Shown: positions 54,920 to 63,876 of the stretch, one piece after another
How the letters are laid out: every line of letters starts with the position of its first letter
Numbering within the stretch: the first letter of the stretch is position 1
Source: JACDBE01 sp963714055
GTDB taxonomy: Bacteria; Actinomycetota; Acidimicrobiia; Spongiisociales; UBA5794
Assembly (NCBI GenBank): GCA_963714055.1
Contig: OY970227.1
Coordinates: 1,612,001-1,676,000 of the forward strand
Direction: 5' to 3'
Length of the DNA: 64,000 bases
Notes under the pieces: generated by a model
What the model was told of the DNA's origin: nothing
Database searches by the model: none
Seen by the model: the letters and a program-made list of their open reading frames with translations, nothing else
Program-made: the position numbers and the translations under genes

Positions 54920-56245
54920 TCAGCGAGCCGCCACGATGGCGTCGGCGACCCTGACGGCATCGGTGGCGAGGTTGCTGACACCGACGCCTCTGTAGGCCCA
55001 GCCGGTGAGGTGGAGGCCCGGCCGGGTGGCGACGGCCGCGTCGAGTGCGGCGAGGACGGGGCCGTGGCCGACCTCGTACTGCGGGATGCCGGGACGATGG
55101 CGGATGACATGTGCCAGCTCCGGGGCCGGCTCGAACCCGAGGGCGGAACCAAGCTCGGCGAGCACTCCGCCAACCAGCGTGGCGTCGTCCTGATCGACCG
55201 CCTCGGGATGGCAGGCCCCTCCGACGATCACCTTGGCCAGCCAGTGTCCTGCCGGCGCCCGCTCCGGGGCGTACGAAGACTCGAACAGGCAACCGACGAC
55301 CACCCGGCCGGCCCCCGGTGCCACCAGGTACCCGAACCCGGGGGGCAGCGGGTCGCCGTGCCCGCCGGCGGCGACCACCGCCACCGGTGCCGCCGGCAGC
55401 GCGGAGAGCTGCTCGGCCAGACCTCCACCGAGCAGCGGCGCCGCCTGGTGGGGAGCGACGGTGACGACGACCTGCGACGCCACGACCGGTTCGTCGCTCT
55501 CGAGGCGCCAGGTGCCGTCGTCGCCCCGCCCGATCCCGGCGACCGTGGCATAGGTCCGGAAGCGGTCGCCGAGGCGGGCGGCGAGGGTATCCGCCATTCC
55601 GCTCATCCCACCGTCGGGGAGTTGCATCGACGGCAGGCCCACCCCGGAGGAGCGTGTCGCGCGGCGGCGGGCCAGGGCCCCGCGCACCACGCTGCCGTGG
55701 CTGTCGGCGAGAGCGACCAGGTGGGGGAAGGCCGCCCGGGCCGAGAGCCGCTCCGGATCGCCCGCATAGACACCCGCCGCCAGGAGGCTGGCGACCACCG
55801 TCCCCGCCTCGCCCCCGAAGCGCCGCCGGAGGAACCCGCCCAGCGGTTCGTCGTCGGTGGCCGGCGCCGAGCGCACCATGGGCTCGGCCATTGCCCGCGC
55901 CTTCGCCCGCCACCCGATCAACGGCGCCAGCAAGGACGCCGGGGACGCCTTGATCGGGACCAGGCCGGACCGGTCGAGCACATAGCGGACCCCCGGGTCG
56001 ACCGCGGGGTGGAGCGAGACCCCGGCCCCGGCGAGGATCGGGCCGAGATGGGGATGGGGCGCGGTCACCGCCCCGGCGGCGGGCTCGATCGCATACCCGC
56101 CGACATGGATGGTGCGGGTGACCCCTCCAGGGAACCCGCTCGCCTCGAGCACCACGGTGTCGACCCCGCGGCGGACCAGCTCTACCGCGGTGAACAGCCC
56201 GGCGAGCCCGCCGCCGACCACCGCCACCTCGACCCGGTCGCTCAC
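54920..56245 (-). CDS. hemY: Protoporphyrinogen/coproporphyrinogen oxidase (HemG/HemY type)
   Basis: The FAD enzyme oxidises protoporphyrinogen IX or coproporphyrinogen III late in haem synthesis. The 441-residue protein opens VEVAVVGGGLAGLFTAVELV, then VDTVVLEASGFPGGVTRTIH. It has LPDGGMSGMADTLAARLG near residue 200 and ends with HRPGIPQYEVGHGPVLAALD and GLHLTGWAYRGVGVSNLATD, the closing FAD motif. The GTG start overlaps the hemE stop by 4 nt. Whether it acts on copro- or protoporphyrinogen cannot be read directly; with hemF in the same operon, protoporphyrinogen is plausible. Confidence 0.88.
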   Translation of the reverse strand: MSDRVEVAVVGGGLAGLFTAVELVRRGVDTVVLEASGFPGGVTRTIHVGGYAIEPAAGAVTAPHPHLGPILAGAGVSLHPAVDPGVRYVLDRSGLVPIKASPASLLAPLIGWRAKARAMAEPMVRSAPATDDEPLGGFLRRRFGGEAGTVVASLLAAGVYAGDPERLSARAAFPHLVALADSHGSVVRGALARRRATRSSGVGLPSMQLPDGGMSGMADTLAARLGDRFRTYATVAGIGRGDDGTWRLESDEPVVASQVVVTVAPHQAAPLLGGGLAEQLSALPAAPVAVVAAGGHGDPLPPGFGYLVAPGAGRVVVGCLFESSYAPERAPAGHWLAKVIVGGACHPEAVDQDDATLVGGVLAELGSALGFEPAPELAHVIRHRPGIPQYEVGHGPVLAALDAAVATRPGLHLTGWAYRGVGVSNLATDAVRVADAIVAAR

Positions 56246-57234
56246 CGGTCCCGGACCGCCTCGACCATGGCGGCGACGAGGTCGGGCGAAGTCGTCCGGT
56301 CGACGCCGTGGCCCAGGTTGAACACGTGCCCGGGCCGTCCGGCGACCCGGTCGAGGATGACGCCGACCGCGTCGGTGACGGTCGCCGGATCGGTGAGCAG
56401 CACCGCCGGGTCGAGGTTTCCCTGGACCGCCACCTCGCCGAGGACCTCCCAGGCGTCGTCGATGGCGATACGCCAGTCGACCCCGTAGCCGGTCGCCCCG
56501 ACGCCGGGGACGAGGTCGAGGGCGTGGCCGGCTCCGGGAGCGAAGTAGATGCTGGGGACCTCGAGCCCGTCGAGCACCGCCCTGGCCGCCGGTACCGCCA
56601 GCGCCTCGAACTGCTCCCGGCCGAGCAACCCGGCCCAGGTGTCGAACAGCTGGACGACGGCGGCGCCGGCCTCGACCTGTACCTGCAGGTAGCGCCGCAT
56701 CGCCTCGGCCAGCGTCGCCAGAGCGGCGGCGACGGCGCCGGGGTCCTCGGCGACGGCCGCCCGGAGAGCCATGAACCCGGCAGACCCGCCGCCTTCGAGC
56801 AGGTAGGCGAGCAGCGTGACCGGTGCCCCGGCGAACCCGATCACCGCCGTGTCCTCCGGGACCTCGGCCCTGACCCCGGCGACGGTGGCCGCCACGTGCC
56901 CGACCCGGGCCGGGTCGAGCCCGCCGAGCCCGGCGACCTCGGCCACGCCGTGGGGAGGGAGCCTCGGGCCTGGGTCGAAGGTCACCGGCACCCCCATCGC
57001 CTCCAGCGGCGTCATGATGTCGGCGAAGATCACCGCCCCGTCCATGGCGAAGCGACGGATCGGCTGCAGCGAGATCTCCACGGCGATCTCCGGATTGGAC
57101 ACCGCCGCCTGGAACCCATGGCGTTGGCGGATCTCCCGGTACTCGGGCAGGTAGCGGCCCGCTTGGCGCATCGCCCACACCGGGGTGCGGTCGACCGGTT
57201 GCCGGCGCAGGGCGGCGACCAGGCGAGGGGTCAC
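56242..57234 (-). CDS. hemE: Uroporphyrinogen III decarboxylase
   Basis: HemE removes four carboxyl groups from uroporphyrinogen III to make coproporphyrinogen III. The 330-residue protein has the N-terminal signature PVWAMRQAGRYLPEYREIR near residue 18, the catalytic Asp region AVIFADIMTPLEAMG near 70, GFAGAPVTLLAYLLEGGG near 134 and FNLGHGVDRTTSPD near 310. GTG 57234 overlaps the hemL stop. Intact; length matches the family. Confidence 0.95.
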   Translation of the reverse strand: MTPRLVAALRRQPVDRTPVWAMRQAGRYLPEYREIRQRHGFQAAVSNPEIAVEISLQPIRRFAMDGAVIFADIMTPLEAMGVPVTFDPGPRLPPHGVAEVAGLGGLDPARVGHVAATVAGVRAEVPEDTAVIGFAGAPVTLLAYLLEGGGSAGFMALRAAVAEDPGAVAAALATLAEAMRRYLQVQVEAGAAVVQLFDTWAGLLGREQFEALAVPAARAVLDGLEVPSIYFAPGAGHALDLVPGVGATGYGVDWRIAIDDAWEVLGEVAVQGNLDPAVLLTDPATVTDAVGVILDRVAGRPGHVFNLGHGVDRTTSPDLVAAMVEAVRDR

Positions 57235-58505
57235 GCAGCCGCCTCGACGGCGGCGGCGAGGACGTCCCCGGCCCTGTCGACCGTGGCGGCGTGGGCGTCG
57301 TTCAGGAACCACGCCTCGAACGGCGACGGCGGCAGCAGCACGCCGCCTCGGTAGGCGGCGGTGAAGAAGGCAGCGAACCGTCCCCGGTCGACCTTGGCGG
57401 CGTCGTCCCACGACGACACCCGGTCGGGACCGGGGAAGAAGCTGAGCATGGCCCCCACCCGCTGCACACACCCGGCGACGCCGAATCGTGCCAGGGCGGT
57501 GCGGAGCCGTTCCTCGAGGGTGGCGCCCATCGCCTCGAGCCGGTCGTACAGCCCTGGGTCGGCGGTGATGCGGCGCAGCGTCGCCAGCCCGGCGGCGGTC
57601 ACCACCGGGTTGCCGGCGAGCGTCCCTGCCTGGTACACCGGGCCTTCGGGTGCCATGCGCCGCATCAGGTCGGCGGGGCCCCCGTAGGCCGCCGCCGGGG
57701 TGCCGCCGGCGACGATCTTGCCGAGGCAGGTCAGGTCGGGGATGACGCCGAAGCGCTGCTGGGCGCCACCGGGAGCGAGCCGGAACCCGGTCATCACCTC
57801 GTCGAAGACGAGCAACGCCCCGTGGTCGTCGCACCTGGAGCGGAGTCCCTCGAGGAAGCCCGGGTCGGGAGGGACGACGCCCATGTTGCCGGCCACCGGC
57901 TCGACGATGACGGCGGCCACGTCGCCGGCCGCCAGGGCGCGGTCGACCGACTCGAGGTCGTTGAACCGGGCAACCCGGGTGTCGGCGACCGTGCCTTCCG
58001 GCACGCCCGGGCTGTCCGGCTCCCCCAGGGTGGCCAGGCCGCTCCCGGCGTGGACCAGGAACGGGTCGGCGTGGCCGTGGTAGCAGCCCTCGAACTTGAC
58101 GACGCCGGCACGCCCGGTGGCGGCCCTGGCGAGCCGGAGCGCCGATGCGGTCGCCTCGGTGCCCGAGTTGACCAGGCGCACCACCTCGATCCCCGGAACC
58201 ATCGCAACGATCAGCTCGGCCAGCTCGACCTCGGCCGCGGTAGGCACCCCGAAGGACGTCCCCTTCGCAACCGCCCCGGTGACCGCAGCCACCACACCGG
58301 GATCGGCGTGGCCCAGGATCAGGGCGCCCCACGAGGAGATGAAGTCGATCAGCTCGTCACCGTCGACCGTGGTGACCACGGAGCCTGCTGCGGAGGCGGC
58401 GAACGGAGGGTGTCCGCCGACCGCGTCGAATGCCCGCACCGGTGAGTTGACCCCGCCCGGCATGACGGACCGTGCCCGCTGGAACCAATCCTCGGACGTG
58501 GTCAC
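57231..58505 (-). CDS. hemL: Glutamate-1-semialdehyde 2,1-aminomutase
   Basis: HemL moves the amino group of glutamate-1-semialdehyde to make 5-aminolevulinate, using PLP. The 424-residue protein has VMPGGVNSPVRAFDAVGG near residue 15, LVNSGTEATASALRLARAAT near 120, the PLP contacts LLVFDEVMTGFRLAPGG near 240, and the Schiff-base lysine in LTCLGKIVAGGTPAAAYGG near 270. GTG 58505 overlaps the hemB stop by 4 nt, and its own stop overlaps hemE. Confidence 0.95.
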   Translation of the reverse strand: MTTSEDWFQRARSVMPGGVNSPVRAFDAVGGHPPFAASAAGSVVTTVDGDELIDFISSWGALILGHADPGVVAAVTGAVAKGTSFGVPTAAEVELAELIVAMVPGIEVVRLVNSGTEATASALRLARAATGRAGVVKFEGCYHGHADPFLVHAGSGLATLGEPDSPGVPEGTVADTRVARFNDLESVDRALAAGDVAAVIVEPVAGNMGVVPPDPGFLEGLRSRCDDHGALLVFDEVMTGFRLAPGGAQQRFGVIPDLTCLGKIVAGGTPAAAYGGPADLMRRMAPEGPVYQAGTLAGNPVVTAAGLATLRRITADPGLYDRLEAMGATLEERLRTALARFGVAGCVQRVGAMLSFFPGPDRVSSWDDAAKVDRGRFAAFFTAAYRGGVLLPPSPFEAWFLNDAHAATVDRAGDVLAAAVEAAA

Positions 58506-59482
58506 AGCCGCTCCAACCGGCGGGCCGCCCGGACGGCGTAGTAGGTGAGGACGATCCCGGCACCGGCGCGGGCGATGCCGGTGAGCGACTCCATCATCAG
58601 CCGCTCGCCGTCCACCCATCCGTTGGCGGCGGCGGCTTCGATGGTGGAGAACTCGCCGGACACCTGGTAGGCGGCCACGGGCACGTCGACGGCGGCGTGG
58701 ACCGCGGCGATCACGTCGAGGTACGGACCGGCCGGCTTGACCATCACCATGTCGGCGCCCTCTTCGAGGTCACGACGCACCTCGACCAGCGCCTGGCGGG
58801 CGTTGGCGGGGTCCATCTGGTGGGTGCGCCGGTCTCCGAACGCAGGGGTGGACTCCGCCGCCTCGCGGAACGGCCCGTAGTAGCCGCTGGCGTACTTGGC
58901 GGAGTAGGAGCAGATGGCCAGCTCGGCGTGGCCGGCGGCATCCAGGGCCTCCCGGATCGCCCCGACACGCCCGTCCATCATGTCCGACGGAGCGATGACG
59001 TCGGCACCGGCGTCGGCATACGCCTTCGCCGCCCGCGCCAGCAGCGGCAAGGTGGCGTCGTTGTCGACCCGGTCGCCGTCGAGGACGCCGCAGTGGCCGT
59101 GGCTGGTGTACTCGCACAGGCAGACGTCGGCCCACACCACCAGCTCGGGGGCGGCCTCCCTGATCGCCCGGATCGCCTCGGGCACCGGACCGGTGGGATC
59201 CCAGGCGGACGACCCGGTCTCGTCCTTGGTGGCCGGGATGCCGAACAGGATCACCCCTCCCACCCCGGCGGCCTCGGCCTCCTTGGCGAGGGCGGCGGCC
59301 CGGTCGGCGGAGAGCTGGGCGTGTCCCGGCATCGCACCGATGGGTCGCTCCACCCCTGACCCGGGCACCACGAAGACGGGGAGCACGAAGGACGCCGGGT
59401 GGAGCCGGGTCTCGGCGACGGCACGACGCAATCGGGGGGTCCGGCGGAGCCGCCGGTCGCGGGCGGCGGGAAACGTGCTCAT
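58502..59482 (-). CDS. hemB: Delta-aminolevulinic acid dehydratase (porphobilinogen synthase)
   Basis: HemB condenses two 5-aminolevulinates to porphobilinogen. The 326-residue protein has RRTPRLRRAVAETRLHPASF at the start and the zinc-type cysteine cluster VWADVCLCEYTSHGHCG near residue 118. The active-site lysines are in AICSYSAKYASGYYGPFREA (near 195) and MVMVKPAGPYLDVIAAV (near 250). The Cys-x-Cys...Cys set marks a zinc-dependent enzyme. ATG 59482 overlaps the hemD stop (ATGA). Confidence 0.95.
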   Translation of the reverse strand: MSTFPAARDRRLRRTPRLRRAVAETRLHPASFVLPVFVVPGSGVERPIGAMPGHAQLSADRAAALAKEAEAAGVGGVILFGIPATKDETGSSAWDPTGPVPEAIRAIREAAPELVVWADVCLCEYTSHGHCGVLDGDRVDNDATLPLLARAAKAYADAGADVIAPSDMMDGRVGAIREALDAAGHAELAICSYSAKYASGYYGPFREAAESTPAFGDRRTHQMDPANARQALVEVRRDLEEGADMVMVKPAGPYLDVIAAVHAAVDVPVAAYQVSGEFSTIEAAAANGWVDGERLMMESLTGIARAGAGIVLTYYAVRAARRLERL

Positions 59483-60189
59483 GCGGAAGGCGTCCTTTCC
59501 ATCGTCCCCGCGGTGGCGAGGGCGGCGACGATCGAATCGAGGCTCGGGGGGTCGGGGACGATGTCGGCCGGACGGCCGGCGTGTTCGAGGGCGGCGGCGG
59601 TGGTCGGTCCCATTGCCGCCACCACGGCGAGCTCGTCGAGTGTCCGAGCCGACAACCACCCGGCGACCGCCGAAGGAGACGCGAACACGGCGCCGTCGAC
59701 CGGGTCTGGGCCCGGGACGATCGGGACGGCGGTATAGGCGACCTCGGTGATCACCACGGCGCCGGCCTCGGCGAGGATCTCCGCAGCATGGGTGTCGGCG
59801 CCCCCGGCGACCGGATGTACCACCACCGACCCGGAGATGCCGTCGGCGAGAGCCCTGGCGAGATCGACCGCGGTTCCCTGCCCGACCAGCCCGACGGTGG
59901 CGCCCAGCGCGGTGGCCACGGCGGCGGTGGCGTCACCAACCGCTGCCACCGGGGGCGCCGCCGCCATCCCCTCCGGCCAGGTGGCCCGCAGCGCCCGGCC
60001 CGAGGTGGCCAGAACCCAGTCGGCAGCCGAGGCGGCGGAGCGGATACGGTCGAGGGCATCCGGGGCGCCGGGGTCGATGCGGATGCAGGGAAGTACCACC
60101 GGGACGAGTCCCGAGGAGGCGAGGAGACCGGCCAGCCGGGCGGTGGCATCGGCAGCGGTGGTGACCGCGATCCGCCACGGTCCTGTCAC
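59479..60189 (-). CDS. hemD: Uroporphyrinogen III synthase
   Basis: HemD closes hydroxymethylbilane with inversion of ring D. The 236-residue protein is a two-lobed, Ala-rich fold with loose motifs typical of HemD: DWVLATSGRALRATWPEGM near residue 58, VAAVGDATAAVATALGATV near 85, AYTAVPIVPGPDPVDGAVFA near 152 and VAAMGPTTAAALEHAGRPAD near 193. Sequence conservation in this family is low, so the assignment rests on these motifs plus its place between hemC and hemB with 4-nt overlaps. Confidence 0.88.
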   Translation of the reverse strand: MTGPWRIAVTTAADATARLAGLLASSGLVPVVLPCIRIDPGAPDALDRIRSAASAADWVLATSGRALRATWPEGMAAAPPVAAVGDATAAVATALGATVGLVGQGTAVDLARALADGISGSVVVHPVAGGADTHAAEILAEAGAVVITEVAYTAVPIVPGPDPVDGAVFASPSAVAGWLSARTLDELAVVAAMGPTTAAALEHAGRPADIVPDPPSLDSIVAALATAGTMERTPSA

Positions 60190-61070
60190 CGTGCCTCCAT
60201 CGCGGGCTCCTCGAGCGGGATGCCGAGCGCCTCGCACAGGGCGGCCGGCGCGTCGGCGTCCGCCGAGACGACCGTCGCCCGCCGCCGGCCGAACCCGTCG
60301 TCGACGAAGCCGGTGAGTGCCACCGACCCGTCGGCCCTCGGTGTGGCGTGGGCACCGAGCGCCCCGCGGCATCCCATCCTGGTGAGGCCGAGCACCCCAC
60401 GCTCCACGGTCACCGCGCGCCGGGTGATCGGATCGTCGAGTGGCGCCAGCAGCGAAGCCGCCGGCCCGCCGGCGTGTTCCACCGCCAGGGCGCCCTGCGC
60501 CGGGGCAGGCACCATCTCATCCACGGTGAAGCGATGGCCGACGGCGTCGAGTCGCCCGAGCCGGCGCAGCCCGGCCTCGGCGAGCACGATGGCGTCGTAG
60601 TCACCGTCGTCGACCCGGGTGAGCCGGGTGTCGACGTTGCCGCGGATACCGGTCACCACCAGGTCGGGGCGGAGCAGGGAAAGCTGCGCGGAGCGACGGG
60701 GGCTGCCGGTCCCCACCCTGGCGCCTTCAGGCAGGCCGGCCATGGTGGCGCCGCACAGCACGTCCTCCGCCGGGAGCCTGGCCGGGTGGACGGCGCTGAG
60801 GCCCTCCGGGCCGCGCACCGGCAGGTCCTTGCACGAGTGGACGGCGGCGTCTGCACCACCGTCGAGCACGGTCAGCTGGACCGCCCGCACGAACGCCCCC
60901 AACTCGGTCAGCTCGGTGACCGGGCTCGACCGGTCGAGGTCGCCCGTGGTGGTGACCACAACCAGTTCGACCTCGATCCCCGGATGAAGTGTCGCCAGCT
61001 CGTCGGCGACGGCGTGGGCCTGTGCCATCGCCAGCGCCGATCCCCTCGTGGCGAGAGAGACGTCACCCAT
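60186..61070 (-). CDS. hemC: Hydroxymethylbilane synthase (porphobilinogen deaminase)
   Basis: HemC polymerises four porphobilinogens on a dipyrromethane cofactor. The 294-residue protein has VSLATRGSALAMAQAHAVAD at the start, DAAVHSCKDLPVRGPEGLSA near residue 75, GTGSPRRSAQLSLLRPDL near 115, and the cofactor cysteine in GLTRMGCRGALGAHATPRAD near 232. The ATG at 61070 overlaps the hemA stop by 8 nt. Confidence 0.95.
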   Translation of the reverse strand: MGDVSLATRGSALAMAQAHAVADELATLHPGIEVELVVVTTTGDLDRSSPVTELTELGAFVRAVQLTVLDGGADAAVHSCKDLPVRGPEGLSAVHPARLPAEDVLCGATMAGLPEGARVGTGSPRRSAQLSLLRPDLVVTGIRGNVDTRLTRVDDGDYDAIVLAEAGLRRLGRLDAVGHRFTVDEMVPAPAQGALAVEHAGGPAASLLAPLDDPITRRAVTVERGVLGLTRMGCRGALGAHATPRADGSVALTGFVDDGFGRRRATVVSADADAPAALCEALGIPLEEPAMEAR

Positions 61071-62238
61071 CGGGCGCACCGGCGTGGAACGCCTCGGCGA
61101 CGGCGTCGACGGCGTCGCCATCCCGGCCCGGCCCGTTGAGGTAGGCCAGGGGCCGGGCGATCAGGGTCCGGGCCACCGTGTGCGCCGCCTGACGCAGCAC
61201 CGCCTCGTCCGCTTCGTGACGCAGCCGGCCGGCGAACCGGGCCACCGCCTCGGCAACGACGTCATCGGCGTCGGCGACCATCTTCTCGATGACCGGGGCG
61301 ACCCGCTGGTGACGGCTGAACCTGGTATACGCCTCGTCGGCCCGGCTCAGCACCAGCTCGTCGGCGTCGTCGTCGATGGGCCGTCGACCCGCCATCGCCG
61401 CCAGGTCGTCGATGTCGACGTAGCGGGTGGCGGCATCGGTGTCCGGGCGGGCGAAGTCCGGCGGCATCGCCATGTCGACCAACACCAGCGGCGTGACCCG
61501 CGAGGCGACGGCGGCGGCGAGCACGTCGTCAGGGACGAGCCGCCGCTTGGCCGAGGTCGCCGAGATCACCGCAGGGAACCGGGCCACGGCCTCGGCGGCG
61601 CGATCGAACGGCCACGATTCCACCCCGGCCCGGGCGAGCACACCCGGGTTGCGGGCGACCACGACGACACGGGGAGGGACGGGCAACTCGCCGAGGGCGT
61701 CGACCACCGCTGCCGCCATCACCCCGCTCCCGAAGACGGCGACCGCCTCCCGGTCGCCCACCAGCTGGGCGGCGACGGAGGCCAGCGAGTCGTGGGGGCT
61801 CTGCGGGAACGAATCCCGGGTGAGGCGGCCGGCCGCCACCGCCGCCTCGAGCAGCTTGGAGAAAGTGCCGTCGGTGTCCGGGTCGTCGCTCGCCCTGCGC
61901 ACCGCGTGGCGGACCTGGGTGAGGATCTCGACCTCGCCCCGCACCGGCGACTCCAGCCCGGCGGCCACCCGGAACAGGTGGGCGACGGAGGCGCCGTCGC
62001 TCCTGATGGCGACGCCGTCGACGTCGGGCACCGTACCGAGCATCTGCGTGAGCACGTCGTCGAGCCGAGCCCGATCCCCGTGGACGAGGAACTCGGCCCG
62101 GAGGCAGGTCGAGAGCACGAACGTCCCCGGCGGCACCGTCGGCGCCAGAGCGAGCAGCCGGGCGACCTCGGCACGGGCATCGCCGCCGACGCTCGGGTAG
62201 GCGTAGCTGATCGACGTCAGGTCGGGCTGCTGGGGCAT
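61063..62238 (-). CDS. hemA: Glutamyl-tRNA reductase
   Basis: HemA reduces glutamyl-tRNA to glutamate-1-semialdehyde, the committed step of the C5 route. The 391-residue protein has the catalytic cysteine in VLSTCLRAEFLVHG near residue 44 (usual STCNR). Other features are HLFRVAAGLESPVRGEVEIL near 88, the NADPH loop VAVFGSGVMAAAVVDALG near 167 and a C-terminal dimerisation helix region (RLRHEADEAVLRQAAHTVAR). The STCNR to STCLR change is notable. ATG 62238 follows a 72-nt gap after hemF, the largest gap within the haem gene run, so an internal promoter is possible. Confidence 0.92.
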   Translation of the reverse strand: MPQQPDLTSISYAYPSVGGDARAEVARLLALAPTVPPGTFVLSTCLRAEFLVHGDRARLDDVLTQMLGTVPDVDGVAIRSDGASVAHLFRVAAGLESPVRGEVEILTQVRHAVRRASDDPDTDGTFSKLLEAAVAAGRLTRDSFPQSPHDSLASVAAQLVGDREAVAVFGSGVMAAAVVDALGELPVPPRVVVVARNPGVLARAGVESWPFDRAAEAVARFPAVISATSAKRRLVPDDVLAAAVASRVTPLVLVDMAMPPDFARPDTDAATRYVDIDDLAAMAGRRPIDDDADELVLSRADEAYTRFSRHQRVAPVIEKMVADADDVVAEAVARFAGRLRHEADEAVLRQAAHTVARTLIARPLAYLNGPGRDGDAVDAVAEAFHAGAPDG

Positions 62239-62310
62239 GAGGGCTGGCGGGCGACGCTACCAAGCACAGGCTCGACAGCCAGTCGGAAGCCTGCGTCGCT
62301 GATCGCCGAT

Positions 62311-63204
62311 TCAGGCGAGCCAGTCCCGTGGGGGCCCGGTGAGTACCTCGACGAGCTCGGCCTCGGCGGTCCCCGGTTTGGTGACGGTTCCGTGGTCCCA
62401 GCGCACCCGTGGCGGGAGCGAGGCGAGAACGCTCTCGGTGCGGCCCCCGGTCTCCAGGCCGAACCTGGTGCCCCGGTCCCAGACCAGGTTGAACTCGGCG
62501 TAGCGACCCCGGCGCCTCAGCTGCCACAGCTCCTCCTCGGGGCCGTAGGGCGTGCCCATCCGTCGCTCCAGGATCGGCACGTAGGCGTCGACGAGGTGGT
62601 CGCCCAGGTCCCGTTGGAAGGCCCACACCTCCGCCGGCGCCTCGGTCAGGTGGTCGAAGAAGATCCCGCCGACACCGCGCGCTTCGCCGCGGTGGGGAAG
62701 CCGGAAGTAGTCGTCGCAGGCTTGCTTCCAGGCGACATGATCGGCCACGGAGTGCCGGGCGCAGGCGTCGAACACCACGCGGTGGAAGTGCCGGGCGTCC
62801 TCCGGGTACAGGTAGCAGGGTGTCAGGTCGAGCCCGCCACCGAACCACGAGGATGAGTCGGTGACGAAATGCCGCAGGTTGGCGTGGAACGCCGGGGCAT
62901 GCGGGTTGCGCGGATGGACGATCACCGAGATGCCGGCGGCATGGAATCGCTCGGCTTCCGCAACTGGCTGCTCGCCGAGCCCGGCCGGGGTCTCGCCCCA
63001 TACCGCCGACACGTTGACCGCCGCCTTCTCGACCGGACCGTCACCCTGGAGGACCCTGGTGTCGCCACCACCCCCACCGGGGCGATCCCATCGGTCGTGG
63101 GTGAAGTGGGCGGAGCCGTCGACCTCCTCGAGCCGGGCGCAGAGCCGCCCCTGGAGATCGAGGTACCAGTCGTGGGTCTCCGTGGTGGTCGGCCCGGGGG
63201 GCAT
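62311..63204 (-). CDS. hemF: Oxygen-dependent coproporphyrinogen III oxidase
   Basis: HemF uses O2 to convert coproporphyrinogen III to protoporphyrinogen IX. The 297-residue protein matches the family in length and motifs: VNVSAVWGETPAGLGEQPVA near residue 64, HPRNPHAPAFHANLRHFV near 96, the signature WFGGGLDLTPCYLYPEDA near 120, and GGIFFDHLTEAPAEVW near 178. It ends with YAEFNLVWDRGTRFGLETGG, RTESVLASLPPRVRW and PRDWLA. Its first codon lies just past the stop of the GNAT gene (63208). An aerobic copro-oxidase implies the protoporphyrin branch. Confidence 0.95.
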   Translation of the reverse strand: MPPGPTTTETHDWYLDLQGRLCARLEEVDGSAHFTHDRWDRPGGGGGDTRVLQGDGPVEKAAVNVSAVWGETPAGLGEQPVAEAERFHAAGISVIVHPRNPHAPAFHANLRHFVTDSSSWFGGGLDLTPCYLYPEDARHFHRVVFDACARHSVADHVAWKQACDDYFRLPHRGEARGVGGIFFDHLTEAPAEVWAFQRDLGDHLVDAYVPILERRMGTPYGPEEELWQLRRRGRYAEFNLVWDRGTRFGLETGGRTESVLASLPPRVRWDHGTVTKPGTAEAELVEVLTGPPRDWLA

Positions 63205-63207
63205 CGC

Positions 63208-63495
63208 TCAGGCGGCGGAGTCGACGAGGTCCTGGTACTCGGGATGGCGCTCGATGTAGGCGGCCACCAGTGGGCACCGGGGGACGACCCGCAGGCCACG
63301 GACCCTGGCGTCGTCGAGGACGTGCTTGATCAGCTGCGAGGCGAGGCCGCGCCCGGAGAAGGCGTCGAACACCTCGGTGTGGACAAAGGTGATCGTGTCG
63401 TTGTAGATGCGGTACGTCTCGATGCCGGCCAGTTCGCCGTCGACATGGAGCTCATACCTGCCCTGCGCGACGTTGTCGGTCACCTCGGTGGCCAC
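63208..63495 (-). CDS. GNAT-type N-acetyltransferase (small YjdJ-like)
   Basis: This protein of about 95 residues is a single short GNAT fold. It shows GRYELHVDGELAGIETYRIY, FVHTEVFDAFSGRGLASQLI (the acetyl-CoA loop with GRG) and a C-terminal RVVPRCPLVAAYIERHPEYQ, with the CPxxxxYxxxHPEY end typical of small YjdJ/NATD1-like acetyltransferases. GTG 63495 is chosen because GAGGAGAGG precedes it; the longer frame lacks a site. It is the first gene of the haem transcription unit, with hemF following immediately, but need not act in haem synthesis. Confidence 0.8.
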   Translation of the reverse strand: MATEVTDNVAQGRYELHVDGELAGIETYRIYNDTITFVHTEVFDAFSGRGLASQLIKHVLDDARVRGLRVVPRCPLVAAYIERHPEYQDLVDSAA

Positions 63496-63590
63496 GTGTG
63501 CCCTCTCCTCGTCCCTGGTCCGGCCGGCGACGATGGTAGGCCCTCGGGACGAGCGGCCGACCGGCCCTGCCACCACGGCATGGATCGCTT

Positions 63591-63612
63591 ATGTGCTATC
63601 ATGTAGCACATG
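63591..63612 (+). promoter_or_regulatory. Operator and leaderless -10 of the toxin-antitoxin operon
   Basis: A perfect inverted repeat, ATGTGCTA (63591-63598) and TAGCACAT (63604-63611) with a 5-nt spacer, overlaps both a -10, TATCAT (63597-63602), and the antitoxin ATG at 63610. Binding here would block transcription and cover the start of a leaderless message. Confidence 0.65.
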
Positions 63613-63876
63613 AGATCGATCGGGATCCGGGAACTGCGACAGCACGCCAGTCGCTGGCTGCGCCTCGTCGCCGAAGGTGAGACGTTCACGGTCACGGATC
63701 GGGGCCGCCCGGTGGCCCTGCTGTCCCCGTTGCGAGAGGCCGGCTGGGACGACTTGAGAGCGTCCGGGCGCCTGAACCTGCCCACCGCGGAGATCGCCGA
63801 GATCGATCCACTAGCCGGCGATGGTTCGTCGATCCTGAGCGAGGCGCTGGAAGATCTCCGCCGTGACGAGCGATGA
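63610..63876 (+). CDS. Phd/YefM-family antitoxin
   Basis: The antitoxin neutralises its toxin and represses the operon. The 88-residue protein has the Phd/YefM N-terminal DNA-binding fold: SIGIRELRQHASRWLRLVAE, then ETFTVTDRGRPVALLSPL. An acidic C-terminal tail for toxin binding follows (SSILSEALEDLRRDER). Its stop overlaps the toxin ATG by 4 nt. The palindrome over its start codon is the probable operator. Confidence 0.88.
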   Translation: MRSIGIRELRQHASRWLRLVAEGETFTVTDRGRPVALLSPLREAGWDDLRASGRLNLPTAEIAEIDPLAGDGSSILSEALEDLRRDER

